This document shows positions 23,241 through 33,140 of a stretch of 64,000 nt of DNA, one piece after another. The notes beneath the pieces are model-generated. The model did not search any database. It was not told the origin of the DNA and was given only the letters and a program-made list of their open reading frames with translations. The position numbers were made by a program, and so were the translations under genes. Every line of letters starts with the position of its first letter. The stretch's first letter is position 1. Source of the stretch: Aldrovandia affinis (taxonomy: Eukaryota > Chordata > Actinopteri > Notacanthiformes > Halosauridae); NCBI GenBank assembly GCA_029706075.1, contig JAINUG010000178.1, positions 778,429 through 842,428 of the forward strand, in the 5' to 3' direction.

Positions 23241-23571
23241 CACTGAGTCGGTTCGCACCAAAGAGGTGTGACACATTCTTTTGTCTTGTCCAGCTCTGTC
23301 TGTTTCCTTTCGGCAAAAACAAAAGCAAAAGCTAGGCGCCCAGGTCTTTATAATTTATGTCTCCATAATTCATAGCATTTTGTTGGATTGCCTGTTGTTA
23401 CAAGCCTCTATTCTTGTTCTGTTGAAGTGAAGTTTTCCGTCTTCCCATCAAAAAGGGATTTATGTGGTTTTTTTTCTTTTTACATTTCAGACACAATGCT
23501 GATACAGGCATCTAAATGCAGTGAGACATTCATAACTCTGATACACAAATGGAATCGAAGAGGCTGCTGGG
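23241..23571. other. Unassigned stretch
   Basis: Nothing recognised between the LINE tail and the L2 nest. Confidence 0.4.
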
Positions 23572-23590
23572 TGGCTCATACTGTTAAGTC
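23572..23590 (+). repeat. SINE-head-like fragment at L2 5' end
   Basis: GCTGCTGGGTGGCTC followed by CTGTTAAG resembles the start of the 48-bp array at about 3408-3430. It joins the truncated L2 with the shared bases AAGTCACTT. Confidence 0.4.
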
Positions 23591-23767
23591 ACTTGGTTCT
23601 GTTATCTCTGCTCATGGTTTTTCCTATCACTGTTATGCCGATGACACTCAACTCTTTCTCTCCTTCTCTCCATCTGAGACCCAGGTCCCGGCTCAGATCT
23701 CTGCATGCCTGGCTGACATCTCCGCATGGATGTCCACCCACCACCTGAAGCTGAACCTGGGGAAGAC
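23591..23767 (+). pseudogene. L2 LINE copy A, left part (RT palm)
   Basis: Encodes SLGSVISAHGFSYHCYADDT, the RT segment with the catalytic YADD box, then SACLADISAWMSTHHLKLNL and GKT. At the codon for that T the sequence jumps into the 3' tail of an oppositely oriented L2. The missing remainder resumes at 25377 in the same codon phase. Copy A is 5'-truncated at 23591. Confidence 0.9.
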
Positions 23768-25376
23768 ATTTTACATTTTACATTTTAAGCATTTAGCAGA
23801 CGCTCTTATCCAGAGCGACTTACAAGATGTGCATTAATACAAGGCGAGAACAATCAAAGTTAGCGTACAAGATCAGTGCAGTAAAAACGGCAAAAGACAT
23901 CATTGCAGGCAACTGCGTATCATACCTGTAACATTGGGAAAGAAAAGGTTAGTGGGTGTTTTTTTTTTTTTTTTTTTTAAACAAGTAAACAGATTGACTA
24001 GATGGACAGTGTTCAGTGGTAGTGGAGTCTGAAGAGGTGGTTTTGAGTCTCTTGCGGAAGATTGGAAGTGATTCCGCAGTCCTGACCGGTGCGGGAGGTC
24101 GTTCCACCAACGAGGGACCAGGACAGAGAAGAGGCGAGACCGCGAGGAGCGCTGCCAGGCGCCCGGAGGGATGGGGCAGTCAGTCTGCCAGCGGAGGCGG
24201 AGCGGAGGGGGTCTGGACGGGGTGTAGGGCGTGATGAGTGACTGGAGGTGCGGGGAGCAGTACCTCTGGCCGCTTGAAAAGCCAGCACCAGTGACTTGAA
24301 TCTGATGCGTGCTGCGATGGGGAGCCAATGCAGAGAGGAGAGTAGAGGGGTGACGTGGGTGAACTTCGGCTGGTTGAACACCAGGCGAGCAGCAGCGTTC
24401 TGGACTAGTTGCAGTGGCTTGATGGCACAGGCCGGAAGGCCTGCCAGCAAGGAATTGCAGTAGTCAGACGTGAGATCACCAGGGCCTGGACCAGGAGTTG
24501 AGTGGCCTCTTGGGTGAGGAACGGTCTGATCCTCCGGATGTTGTGGAGGGAGAAACGGCAGGTCCGAGATCGCTGCAATGTGGCTCGAGAAGCACAGCTG
24601 GTTGTCCAGGGTTACCCCAAGACTCCTGGCAGACTGGGACGGAGACACTATGGAGCCTTCCACGGTAATTGACGCATCAATCATCGGGGAGCCCTTCGCT
24701 GGGAGGAAGAAGCAGCTCTGTCTTCCCCAGGTTCAGCTTCAGGTGGTGGGTGGACATCCATGCGGAGATGTCAGCCAGGCATGCAGAGATCCGTGCCGGG
24801 ACCTGGGTATCAGATGGAGGGAAGGAGAGAAACAGTTGAGTGTCATCAGCATAACAGTGATAGGAAAAACCATGAGCAGAAATAACAGAGCCAAGTGACT
24901 TGGTGTACAGAGAGAAAATAGGACAGGGCCTAGCACCGGAGCCCTGCGGGACACCGGTAGAGAGGGTGCGGGGAGAGGAGAGGATCCTCTCCAGGCCACC
25001 TGGTAGGACCGGTCGGCCAGGTAGGACTCGAACCATGTCAGCGCAGATCCAGAGATTCCCATCTCGACGAGAGATGAGCAGGGGATCCGGTGGTCCACGG
25101 TGTCGAACGCCGCCGACAGGTCAAGGAGGAGGAGGACGGAGCTAAGGGATCGGGACTTAGCGGCGTGAAGAGCCTCAGTGACCGCAAGGAGAGCAGTCTC
25201 TGTGGAGTGGCCTGCTCTGAACCCAGATTGGTTGGGATCGAGTAGGTCGTTCTGTAAGAGATGAGCAGACAGTTGATTATAGACAGCCCGCTCTAACGTT
25301 TTGGAAAGGAATGGGAGGAGAGAGACAGGTCGGTAGTTAGAGATGACAGCAGGATTCAGAGAGGGTTTTTTGAGGA
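23768..25376 (-). pseudogene. L2 LINE copy B inserted into copy A
   Basis: The minus strand, read from 25376, covers NYRPVSLLPFLSK, DPNQSGFRAGHSTETALLAV and LLLLDLSAAFDTVDH (RT fingers and the first catalytic D). The YADDTQLFLSF box follows, then NQLCFSSHIAAI, CNSLLAGLPACAIKPLQLVQ and LHWLPIAARIRFKSL, and the C-terminal RLHYH. A 3' UTR with a poly-T/A interruption (23958-23980) follows, and the tail CGCTCTTATCCAGAGCGAC (minus-strand GGATA stem-loop) lies at 23802-23820. Several frameshifts and stops mean no intact enzyme. The element is 5'-truncated, typical of target-primed reverse transcription. Clade: L2 (Maui/UnaL2-like), from RT motifs and tail. Confidence 0.9.
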
Positions 25377-26209
25377 GGGGACAGAGCTGCTCTTCCTCCC
25401 AGCGAAGGGCTCCCCGATGATTGATGCATCAATCACCGTTGAAGGCTCCATAGTGTCTCCATCCCAGTCTGCCAGGAGTTTAGGAGTGACCCTGGACAAC
25501 CAGCTGTGCTTCTCGGGCCACATCGCAGCGATCACTCGGACCTGCCGATTCTCCCTCCACAACATCCAGAGGATGCGACCATTCCTCACCCAAGAGGCCA
25601 CTTAACTCCTGGTCCAGGCCCTGGTGATCTCACATCTGGACGACTGCAATTCCCTGCTGGCAGGCCTACCGGCCTGTGCCATCAAGCCACTGCAACTGGT
25701 CCAGAATGCTGCCGCTCGGCTGGTGTTAAACCAGCCGAAGTTCACCCACGTCACCCCTCTACTCTCCTCTCTGCACTGGCTCCCCATCGCAGCACGCATC
25801 AGATTCAAATCACTGGTGCTTGCTTTTCAAGCAGCTAGAGGTACTGCTCCCCCATACCTCCAGTCACTCATCACTCCCTACACCCCAGCCAGACCCCTCC
25901 GCTCCGCCTCCTCTGCCAAACTGACTGCTCCATCCCTCTGGGCGCCTGGCAGCCGCTCCTCGCGGTCTCGTCTCTTCTCTGTCCTGACCCCTTGCTGGTG
26001 GAATGACATTCTGCAATCAGTCAGGACCGCAGAATCACTTGCGATCTTCCGCAAGAGACTCAAAACCCACCTTTTCGGACTCCACTACCTCTGAACCCTG
26101 TACATCTAGCTAAATGTCATCACCACTGCCTACTTGCTCTACACTGTATACCCCTGCTTACTCCACTTAATCATTATTTTTTTTTATTTTTTTTAAACAC
26201 TAACCTTTT
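25377..26209 (+). pseudogene. L2 LINE copy A, right part
   Basis: Resumes copy A after the inserted copy B with TELLFLPAKGSPMIDASITV. It runs through SLGVTLDNQLCFSGHIAAI, CRFSLHNIQRMRPFLTQEAT, CNSLLAGLPACAIKPLQLVQ, IAARIRFKSLVLAFQAARG and FRKRLKTHLFGLHYL (stop near 26093). One in-frame stop (ACTTAACTC near 25604) interrupts it where sister copies read glutamine. The 3' UTR runs to about 26209 and is cut there by a third L2 fragment, so the stem-loop tail is lost. Confidence 0.9.
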
Positions 26210-26466
26210 CCTGCGTGAGGAATGGTCGGATCCTCCGGATGTTGTGGAGGGAGAATCGGCAGGTCCGGGTGATCGCTGCAATATGGCTCGAGAAGCACAG
26301 CTGGTTGTCCAGGGTTACTCCAAGACTGCTGGCAGACTGGGATGGAGACACTATGGAGCCTCTCAGTCTCTGTGGAGTGGCCTGCTCTGAACCCGGATTG
26401 GTTGGGATCAAGCAGGTCATTCTGTAAGAGATGAGCAGACAGTTGGTTATAGACAGCCCGCTCTAA
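26210..26466 (-). pseudogene. L2 LINE copy C, internally deleted
   Basis: The minus strand reads GSIVSPSQSASSLGVTLDNQ and CRFSLHNIRRIRPFLTQE at 26214-26360. Directly upstream in element terms (26360-26466) comes the much earlier block around DPNQSGFRAGHSTE. The RT palm between them is deleted. Neither element end is present. Confidence 0.85.
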
Positions 26467-26920
26467 CGGGCATATGAAGTGGCTTCCTTCCTGGACTCAT
26501 GTCTGTGCGAGCTCCACTTGTAAACTGCGGTCTGACAAGAAGCAATAGCTGACATCATGCATTTCGAAGGAGAGTGCGTGCTTATCTAAAAAAGAAGCAT
26601 TAAAAAAATGGAATCTGAAGAAGACAGTAGCACATATGAAATATGGAAACACATACACATCAGAGAAAGTTGAAAAAATATGATTGTATGTGTTTTTAAT
26701 AAGGAAATTGACAATTTGAATTAATTAAGAACAATTTCCATCACCTGGTCACATCTCACACATTGCCTCTGAAAGTTGCCTGAGACTACTATGGAATGCT
26801 GATGGAAATGTACTCATCACCAACGCCTTCACACACACACAATACATACTGTACGCACAGGCTCATGTGCTTCAGCTCCATGTACCTCCACGTTTAAATC
26901 ATCTTTAAACAAAAGTTTGT
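26467..26920. other. Unassigned stretch
   Basis: No gene or repeat recognised. Confidence 0.4.
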
Positions 26921-27174
26921 GTGTGTGTACGTGTGTGCTTCTGTGTTTGCGCGAATGTCCAAGTGTGTGTGTATTTGTGTGAGTGTGTGTGTGTGTGTGC
27001 ATGCAAGTGTGAGTGCGTGCGTGCATGTGTGTGTGTGTGTGTCAGTGTGTGTGTGAGTGTGCGTGCGTGAGTGTGTGCGTGTGCATGCGTGTGTGTGTGT
27101 CAGTGTGTGTGTGCGTGTGCGTGCATGAGTGTGTGCGCGTGCGTATGTGTGTGTGTGTGTGTGTGTGTGTGTAT
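26921..27174. repeat. Compound GT/GTGC microsatellite
   Basis: About 250 bp of GT repeats with GC, CA and CAGT interruptions. It yields long Cys/Val and His/Thr frames that are not genes. Confidence 0.95.
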
Positions 27175-27819
27175 AAGTGGTGTCAGGACAGACATTGTGG
27201 AAGTTTCTGTAGATAACATTGTTGCCATCCATGAGGTGAAATCACGCTCCGAATGGGGTCACAGACAGAGGGCTCGTGCTCCCGTACCCCTCTCTGCCAG
27301 AGTTCACGCCTCGCCCCTCCCCTCCCGTCTCCCCCGCCGCCCGCCGCCCGCCGCCCATCTGCACCAGTGCAGCGCTCTTCCTCTCCTCCATTGTGTTTCC
27401 CTGGGACCCACGGCTCCTTCGCCCCAGAGTACCCAAAAAGGAGGAAGTCCTACTTCCCTTTCCTGCCCGATTGGAGGGAACAATCGATCGCTCTCCGGTC
27501 TCCCTGGTGTCACTCGCTCCCTCCCGTGTCACAGGGGCGTGGAATCCCCCGCTGGCCTGGTGCTGAGCAAGCCCCCCCGCCCCTGCACTCCTGCTTCCTG
27601 CACCAGGGCCTGTGAACTGACGGCAGCGCTGGGTTTCAGACTGCGGCCCGGCTCGCTGCTTGAGCCGCTTCCTACGCGGGTGCGGGGATGCTTCTGCCCT
27701 GACTCTCACCTGCTATGACTCACACAGACTCACCAGAATGTTCTGTGCTGGGAACAACCGCAGAATCACCATGGATCTGCACTGAAGCCGTGAGTTGATA
27801 TCGTGAGTTGATATCCTGT
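27175..27819. other. GC-rich unassigned stretch
   Basis: C-rich sequence on the + strand with overlapping open frames on both strands, but no domain motif and few CpGs in the left half. Probably non-coding. Confidence 0.35.
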
Positions 27820-27957
27820 TGCTGTATTCCTGCAATGATCTCGTGCGCTAACTATGATTGTTCCTACCATGTATTAATGCACATCTTGTAAGTCGCTCTG
27901 GATAAGAGCATCTGCTAAATGCTTAAAATGTAAAAATGTAAAATGTATATCGTCTGG
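27820..27957 (+). mobile_element. L2 LINE 3' tail only
   Basis: Reads CTGCAATGATCTCGTGCG, then CTACCATGTATTAATGCACA, then the stem-loop GTCGCTCTGGATAAGAGC and CTGCTAAATGC with (AAAATGT)n. It is the same tail as the other L2 copies, truncated to about 130 bp. Confidence 0.8.
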
Positions 27958-28000
27958 TGGAAACAATGCTGCTCCAAATCACAGTCATAAATGACATTTC

Positions 28001-28375
28001 GCCTCCCGGGTGGCCTAGGTTACAACGTTCGACGCTGGCCACTGCAACCGGGGTTTGATTCCACCGGCCACGCCAGTATCGGCTCTGGCTGGGAGTACCA
28101 CTAGGGGGCGGCAATTGGCTGTCCGCCCCAGGGTGGGGGAGGGAAGTCGATACGAGCTCGCTGCGTATAGGAGTGGCTCTGTGTGCGCATACTGGAGTTA
28201 CGGTGACGGCTTGGCGGGTTCTGGCTCGGAGGAGGCGGGGCCCAGCCGCATGTCACTGCCGGTATCAGGACTACGGCAGCGAACTCGTAGGATATATGAG
28301 GGAGTGGGATCATTTACGTGAAAAGGAGGGTATGATTGGATACTAAAAATGGAGAAAAAAACGGGGATAAAACAG
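28001..28375 (+). mobile_element. tRNA-derived SINE, longest copy of its family here
   Basis: Head GCCTCCCGGGTGGCCTAGG, B box GGGTTTGATTCC, then body GGCGGCAATTGGCTGTCCG, GGAGTTACGGTGACGGC and tail AAAATGGAGAAAAAAACGGG. The other copies of this family in the window look like shortened versions of this one. Confidence 0.8.
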
Positions 28376-28387
28376 CAGAAACAGAAA

Positions 28388-28995
28388 ACATTTTTGGCAT
28401 TTAGCAGACGCTCTTATCCAGAGCGACTTACAAGATGTGCATTTATACATGGGAAGATCAATCATTGTTTGCGCAAGAGATCAGTGTAGTAATATAGCAA
28501 TAGACATCATTGTTGGCAGCTGCATACTGTGCCTGTAACACAGAGAAAGAAAAAGGTTAGTAGAGTTTTTGTTTTTTTTAGCATCAAACATAAATACAAA
28601 AGATTAAATAAAGTATTAAACATGAAACCAGTGGTGATGACAATTCGTTGATATACAGAATCAATGGTAGTGGAGTCTGAAGAGGTGGGTTTTGAGTCTC
28701 TTGCGGAAGATGGCCAGTGTTTCTGCAGTTCTGACCGAGTACGGAAGATCGTTCCACCACCGAGGGGTCAGGACAGAGAAGAGGCAAGAAGGAGCGGCTG
28801 CTGGGCGCCCGGAGGGATGGGGCAGTCAGTTTGCCAGAGGAGGTCTGGCTGGGGTGTAGGGTGTGATGAGTGTCTGGAGGTAGGAGGGAGCAGTTCCTCT
28901 AGCAGCTTGATAAGCCAGCACCAGTGATTTAAACTTGCTGCGTGCTGCGATAGGGAGCCAGTGCAGAGAGGTGAGTAGTGGGGTGATGTTCCACA
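28388..28995 (-). pseudogene. L2 LINE copy D, 3' part
   Basis: The minus strand ends with the stem-loop tail (GCATTTAGCAGACGCTCTTA at 28399, then TCCAGAGCGAC). Upstream, on the element strand, are the C-terminal coding blocks around FRLHYH and a short HWCWL(I)KLLEEL region. Stops and frameshifts are present. It is truncated near 28995. Confidence 0.85.
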
Positions 28996-30368
28996 GTCGA
29001 GTACAATGTAACTCATGTCTATATCATTACATCATAGAATTCACATAACTCTGTGGAACTTCAACCCTGTGTCTTACATTGCATGACCTCATTTCCAAAA
29101 CCAAACCTCAAACTCAGCCCACCCCTTTTAATTAAGTGCTGCTGAATAAAAGCACGGTGATGCCGGTATTTATCGGCAGAATTTAAACTGGGAGGAAATT
29201 CCCACCCACTTAATGTAACATTCGAGGGAAAGTGCCCCTGGGCCCATTGTTAAGAACAACAATGGTTTTAGACATATAGCGAAATCATCATCATCTTTTT
29301 CATGTTTCAGCCTTTAGCTCCAGGAAAAGCAAACAAACATGTGCTGAGTAATCCTGTCAGCCTTCCAGAGAACGAAGCTTTTGTTTTATTCTTGATGGGA
29401 ATAATCTGACATTCACATGAACTGGCGGAGCAATCTTTACATCGGACCGCTCGCCCGTGGAGTGTGGTGTCCCGGGGACGTATTGAAATAACAGGCGATT
29501 AAAAACAATATTGAAGCGCTGGAGTAGCCAGAATATCGCACCTATAAAACAGGAGCCTGTTTGTGCAGACAAGCGAGACTTGGTCTCGGCATTGTGGCTG
29601 AACATGGGAAGGGAAATCTAAAACACAAATGCAGGTGGTGCGGCCAAACAGTCCGACAATCCAAATAACCAGAATGTTTATTGAGGCCGGCGGACCGCAG
29701 AGGGAGGGACGTCTCATTGGCTTACTCACCACCTTAGTCAGAATTCCAATCGATGCAGGTCTGCTTCCTCAGAGCCTTGGTGCCAAATCCTACTGGTCTC
29801 CTAGTGGCCACTGACGTAATGCTGAATGATATATGTTAAATAGTGCGCTTTGTAGCTGAATGATAGCGAGATAGAGAGAGCGAGAGAATGAGAATGAGAG
29901 AGAGGGAGAGAAAGCTGTAAATCCTTTGTTTTTTTTGGAGCATTGTCAGGGGTCAGCGCTGCAGGGTGGAGGTGTTGTAGGGTTTCAAACGATGATGCAC
30001 ACGACTATGAGCAAAGAAGACTACAGTAAACGGTTTGTGGAAAAAATGAGGGAGATCATGATATTTTTCTTCTCTCAAATTTTTTCTTCTCTCAAAATAT
30101 TTCGTGAAAACATAATCTGATTGGTTCTCATCTGCAAGTTCTGTATTAGGTTTCTCACTCTGCTAGCTCCAAGGCCAAACTGGTCCCAGCCATCCAAAGT
30201 CAATACCTCTGAACTCACCGACACAATGTAAAGCAGGCCGTTTCAGATCTCCCCTTCTCAAGACTGTTTTTGTTCTGCTTTTGTTGTGGAGCTGGCAGGA
30301 CCAACTGTCTACATAATCTGTACCCAAGACAGACCTGAGCTCACAGGTCATAGCGTAAGCTAGGCGAG
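28996..30368. other. Unassigned stretch
   Basis: No gene motif. A GA-rich run lies at about 29870-29912. 30059-30100 repeats TTCTTCTCTCAAA twice. Confidence 0.4.
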
Positions 30369-30369
30369 G

Positions 30370-30529
30370 TTGCCAGTGTGATATAGTGGTTTGGGAACTG
30401 GGCTTGTAACTCAGAGGTTGCAGGCTCAATTCCCCGGTGGGGCACTGCCGTTGTACTCTTGAGCAAGATACTTCATCTTAATTGTTTCAGTAAAAATATC
30501 CAGCTCTGTAAATGGATTGTATGTAGGCC
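30370..30529 (+). mobile_element. V-SINE-like element lacking its tail
   Basis: Head CAGTGTGATATAGTGGTTTG, B box GGCTCAATTCCCC, core CTCTTGAGCAAGATACTTCA and AATATCCAGCTCTGTAAATG. It stops at GTATGTAGG, before the GGATA stem-loop. A MITE begins 20 bp later. Confidence 0.8.
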
Positions 30530-30548
30530 CTGGAAGGACATTTTAAAC

Positions 30549-30750
30549 CACTGGGTGTGAAACTCATTCTTTCGAGGGCCGGAGTGTATGCAGGTTTTTG
30601 TTGCAACCAGTGCACTACACCAGGTGATTTCACTAATTATGTCCCTTCTTCAACCTAGAAGGGGAATTAATTGAAATCACCTAAATGCATTGGTTGCATC
30701 AAAAACCTGCGTACACTCCGGCCCTCGATGGATTGAGTGTGACACCAGTG
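30549..30750. mobile_element. hAT-like foldback MITE with 8-bp target duplication
   Basis: Termini CACTGGGTGTGAAACTC and GAGTGTGACACCAGTG are inverted, and the element is largely palindromic (GGAGTGTATGCAGGTTTTTG against CAAAAACCTGCGTACACTCC). TTTTAAAC flanks it exactly on both sides (30541-30548, 30751-30758); an 8-bp duplication is the hAT signature. Non-coding, 202 bp. Confidence 0.85.
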
Positions 30751-30944
30751 TTTTAAACCCTCCCAGTGAACATTACTATTGAGTATCTTAGGGCAAAGAT
30801 GCGCTGAAAATGTGTACGGAATTAAACAAGATGAGTTTAACTCCGGGGAGAAAGCTTGCTTGAAATGTGACACAACAGATGGTCACAGTGCACCAGAAGG
30901 CAGTTACCCTACTCCAGGGTTACTCAAATCTGGCCCACAGAATC
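30691..30944. repeat. 254-bp segment duplicated at 57561-57814 (direct)
   Basis: Aligns without gaps to 57561-57814 with six substitutions by eye. It covers the right half of the MITE at 30549, its right TTTTAAAC, about 150 bp of intervening sequence, and the left end of the next MITE. Confidence 0.9.
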
Positions 30945-31032
30945 TCCGAACCCACAAACTCCAGTCCTGGTAAAGGGGATGTGTAAAAACAGCAGTGCTC
31001 GGCCCACGAGGACCGTGATTTGAGTAACCCTG
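30915..31032. mobile_element. hAT-like MITE, 118 bp, with 8-bp target duplication
   Basis: Termini CAGGGTTACTCAAATC and GATTTGAGTAACCCTG are perfect inverted repeats. CCCTACTC flanks both sides (30907-30914, 31033-31040). Relatives are at 51112 and 57785; the latter has a longer interior. Confidence 0.88.
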
Positions 31033-31499
31033 CCCTACTCCATAGCAGATAGTCTAATTATTAAATGAACCTTTTTGGGTGCTTAGAAGACATTTGAGGG
31101 GAAAGTAGCAGAGTGCCACCAAAAAAAGAGCACACACACACACACCTCCCGTGTGTGTTACACGTGTGGAGTAACACACACACACACCTGCAAACGCCCG
31201 CACTCTCTGTCCACCCAAATACATTTCTGTTACAATCTCCTTCAAGTGCTCCAAGAACAATGGGAGTGGAACAGAAGTGTGGTGTGGTTTCTGAAGACGA
31301 CGCGCATTCGTCCACCTCCGGGTCACGGGGCCCGCTCGGGGCCCCCAGGCAGGCCGGCGATAACACGAGACGTACAGATCCTCTCCGAAGCATCGAGACC
31401 CGGTTCGCTGGCCTCTTCGGGCCATTGTGCCAGAGTCATGTGGAGACATGCGCTGCGTGACTGTCACAAATATAACCGCACAGCTTCGTATGGGGGGGT

Positions 31500-31636
31500 G
31501 TGGAGGGCGTCGGTCTCGGCCACGTGGGAGTGGCATGGTTGTCTGTGTCTTTAAATGTTGTGGAGGCCTTTGGAGCAGGTAGACTTTCCGGGGGCAGGTT
31601 TGGCACTCTCACGTGGCCGAGACCGACGTCCTCCAC
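31500..31636. repeat. Inverted repeat, 33-bp arms, each with CACGTG
   Basis: 31500-31532 and 31604-31636 are reverse complements with two mismatches, separated by 71 bp. Each arm contains GGCCACGTG, an E-box-like core, so transcription-factor binding or a MITE origin are both possible. Confidence 0.9.
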
Positions 31637-31875
31637 AGGGGGGTTATGTGACTTTCACTCCCCCTCCTCCAACATCTCTGGTGATACACAGAGCTCAGAG
31701 CAACATCGCTCCCCCCCTGTGTGAAATACTTGTTTCCCCCCTTCTCACTAATGGCGGTGGGCTGATTTGAGTAAATCCTCCTTATTGTGGCTGGTATCTC
31801 TGGCATGCACAAAGCACGGATCGTGGAGAGAGAACTGCGCACGCCGTGGAAAGAGTGACGCTGGAGCGGAGATCA

Positions 31876-31941
31876 ATGGGGGATTACCCCAACAGGGATG
31901 ACATGGAGGAAATCGGTATGGCACAATATGGGGAGTTTTCG
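31876..31941 (+). CDS. Candidate first coding exon (weak)
   Basis: An ATG at 31876 follows a moderately CpG-bearing leader (GCACGGATCG, CTGCGCACGCCG). It opens 22 codons beginning MGDYPNRDDMEEIG and ends exactly at TTTTCG|GTGAGG, a good donor-like site. The frame would stop ten codons later if unspliced. I do not recognise the peptide and see no following exon. It may be chance. Confidence 0.2.
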
Positions 31942-32396
31942 GTGAGGCTTACAGCCGATAAAGACCAAGGGTAATTATTTATCCTCTTGCCACTTGGACA
32001 TAAACTCATGAAATTACTGACATTAAGTTCTCAAAAGCTCACAGCGGAGGTAAAGTTTATGCGAACCTTTTAAGCGAAGTTTAATGGAATATTTAAAGGT
32101 TCCGTTAACTTTTTTTGTGGAAAAGGTAAATATTTCACTGTAAATCTTTGAGCAAGCGTTATGGATATATTTGACTGCAGTAATCACCATAAATATTTTG
32201 CAATGTAAAATGCTCTGGTTAGGATTTAGAACGTGTCAAAGGATTGGATTATCTCTCCACATGCTGAGTTTGCCTGTATTGGATGAACACGCACAAGTTT
32301 TGTCCGTTTGGAATCATTTCTTTCGCAAAACTTTGTCACCGTTTGATGCGTGTGGTCAGAGTTGCTGTGTGGCTTCAGAGCACAGAACAGTGTAGA

Positions 32397-32722
32397 AGGA
32401 GTGCTGGTCTAGGATCAGGCTTCCCCTGTCCATATCCTAACCTCATCCATTATGAGCTGAAAGGCCAAACTGATCCTAGATCAGTGCCTGTATGTATAAA
32501 GCGTCTCAGAGCAGGAGTGCTGATCTAGGATCAGTTTAGCCTTTTAGCTCGTAGTGGACATGGTTAGATTATGGCCAGGGGAAACCTGGGGCCCTATGTA
32601 CAAATATTCAAAGAGTAGGAGTGCTGGTCTAGGATCAGGTTTCCCCTGTCCATATCCTAACCTCATCCATTACGAGCTAAAAGGCTCAACTGATCCTAGA
32701 TCAGCACTCCCGCTCTTAGACG
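32397..32722. mobile_element. Cluster of short MITE copies with TCTAGGATCAG ends
   Basis: Three copies carry inverted ends GTGCTGATCTAGGATCAG / CTGATCCTAGATCAGCAC: about 32399-32488, 32512-32600 (a partial copy, inverted) and 32615-32712. They share the interior TTCCCCTGTCCATATCCTAA and CCTCATCCATTA.GAGCT. Non-coding. Confidence 0.75.
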
Positions 32723-32739
32723 CTTTACACATGCGGTCA

Positions 32740-33140
32740 CGGACAGCAGTCGAGACCCTGGCTACAACGGCTCAAGGTCCAATTGAGAGTATTGGCCAAA
32801 CCCCGTCCTTCACCGCGACAACCGAACTGCGCCCCCCGGCCCCCTCGCCCCCGCTTCACCGACGGAGCAAACGAGGACACGCTCCCCCGAAGCCGCGGCC
32901 GTCGTTTCCCCCCCGTCACTGTCCCAGAGAGTCGTCACGTCGCGTTTCGCCGCGTTGCCGTCCCTTCTCGGCCGTCAGCGAAATGGCGGCGCACGTGCCG
33001 GAGCGCATGCACGGGGAGATCGGCGTGAGATAACTCTGTCCGCCGGACGGCCCTCAGATTAGCGGGCGGTCTCCAGCGCTGCCTCGCTGGCACAATGCGG
33101 CCTCGCGCGTCAGCTCCCCGCTTCAATGCTCCGTCATGAC
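32740..33140. promoter_or_regulatory. CpG-rich block
   Basis: High CpG density (CACCGACGGAGC, CGCGTTTCGCCGCGTTGCCG, GCCTCGCGCGTCAG). It also has AAATGGCGGCGCACG, which resembles a YY1 site. It could be a promoter island, but no exon was linked to it. The compositional call is firm, the function is not. Confidence 0.4.

Noticed and set aside
24013..25098. Two separate genes on the minus strand
   Set aside because: The overlapping frames are frameshifted pieces of a single L2 reverse transcriptase.
27242..27709. A GC-rich 155-codon minus-strand frame
   Set aside because: Several overlapping frames are open on both strands and no domain is visible; compositional artefact.
26894..27718. His/Thr and Cys/Val repeat frames and a 215-codon frame
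   Set aside because: Products of the GT microsatellite and adjacent C-rich DNA.
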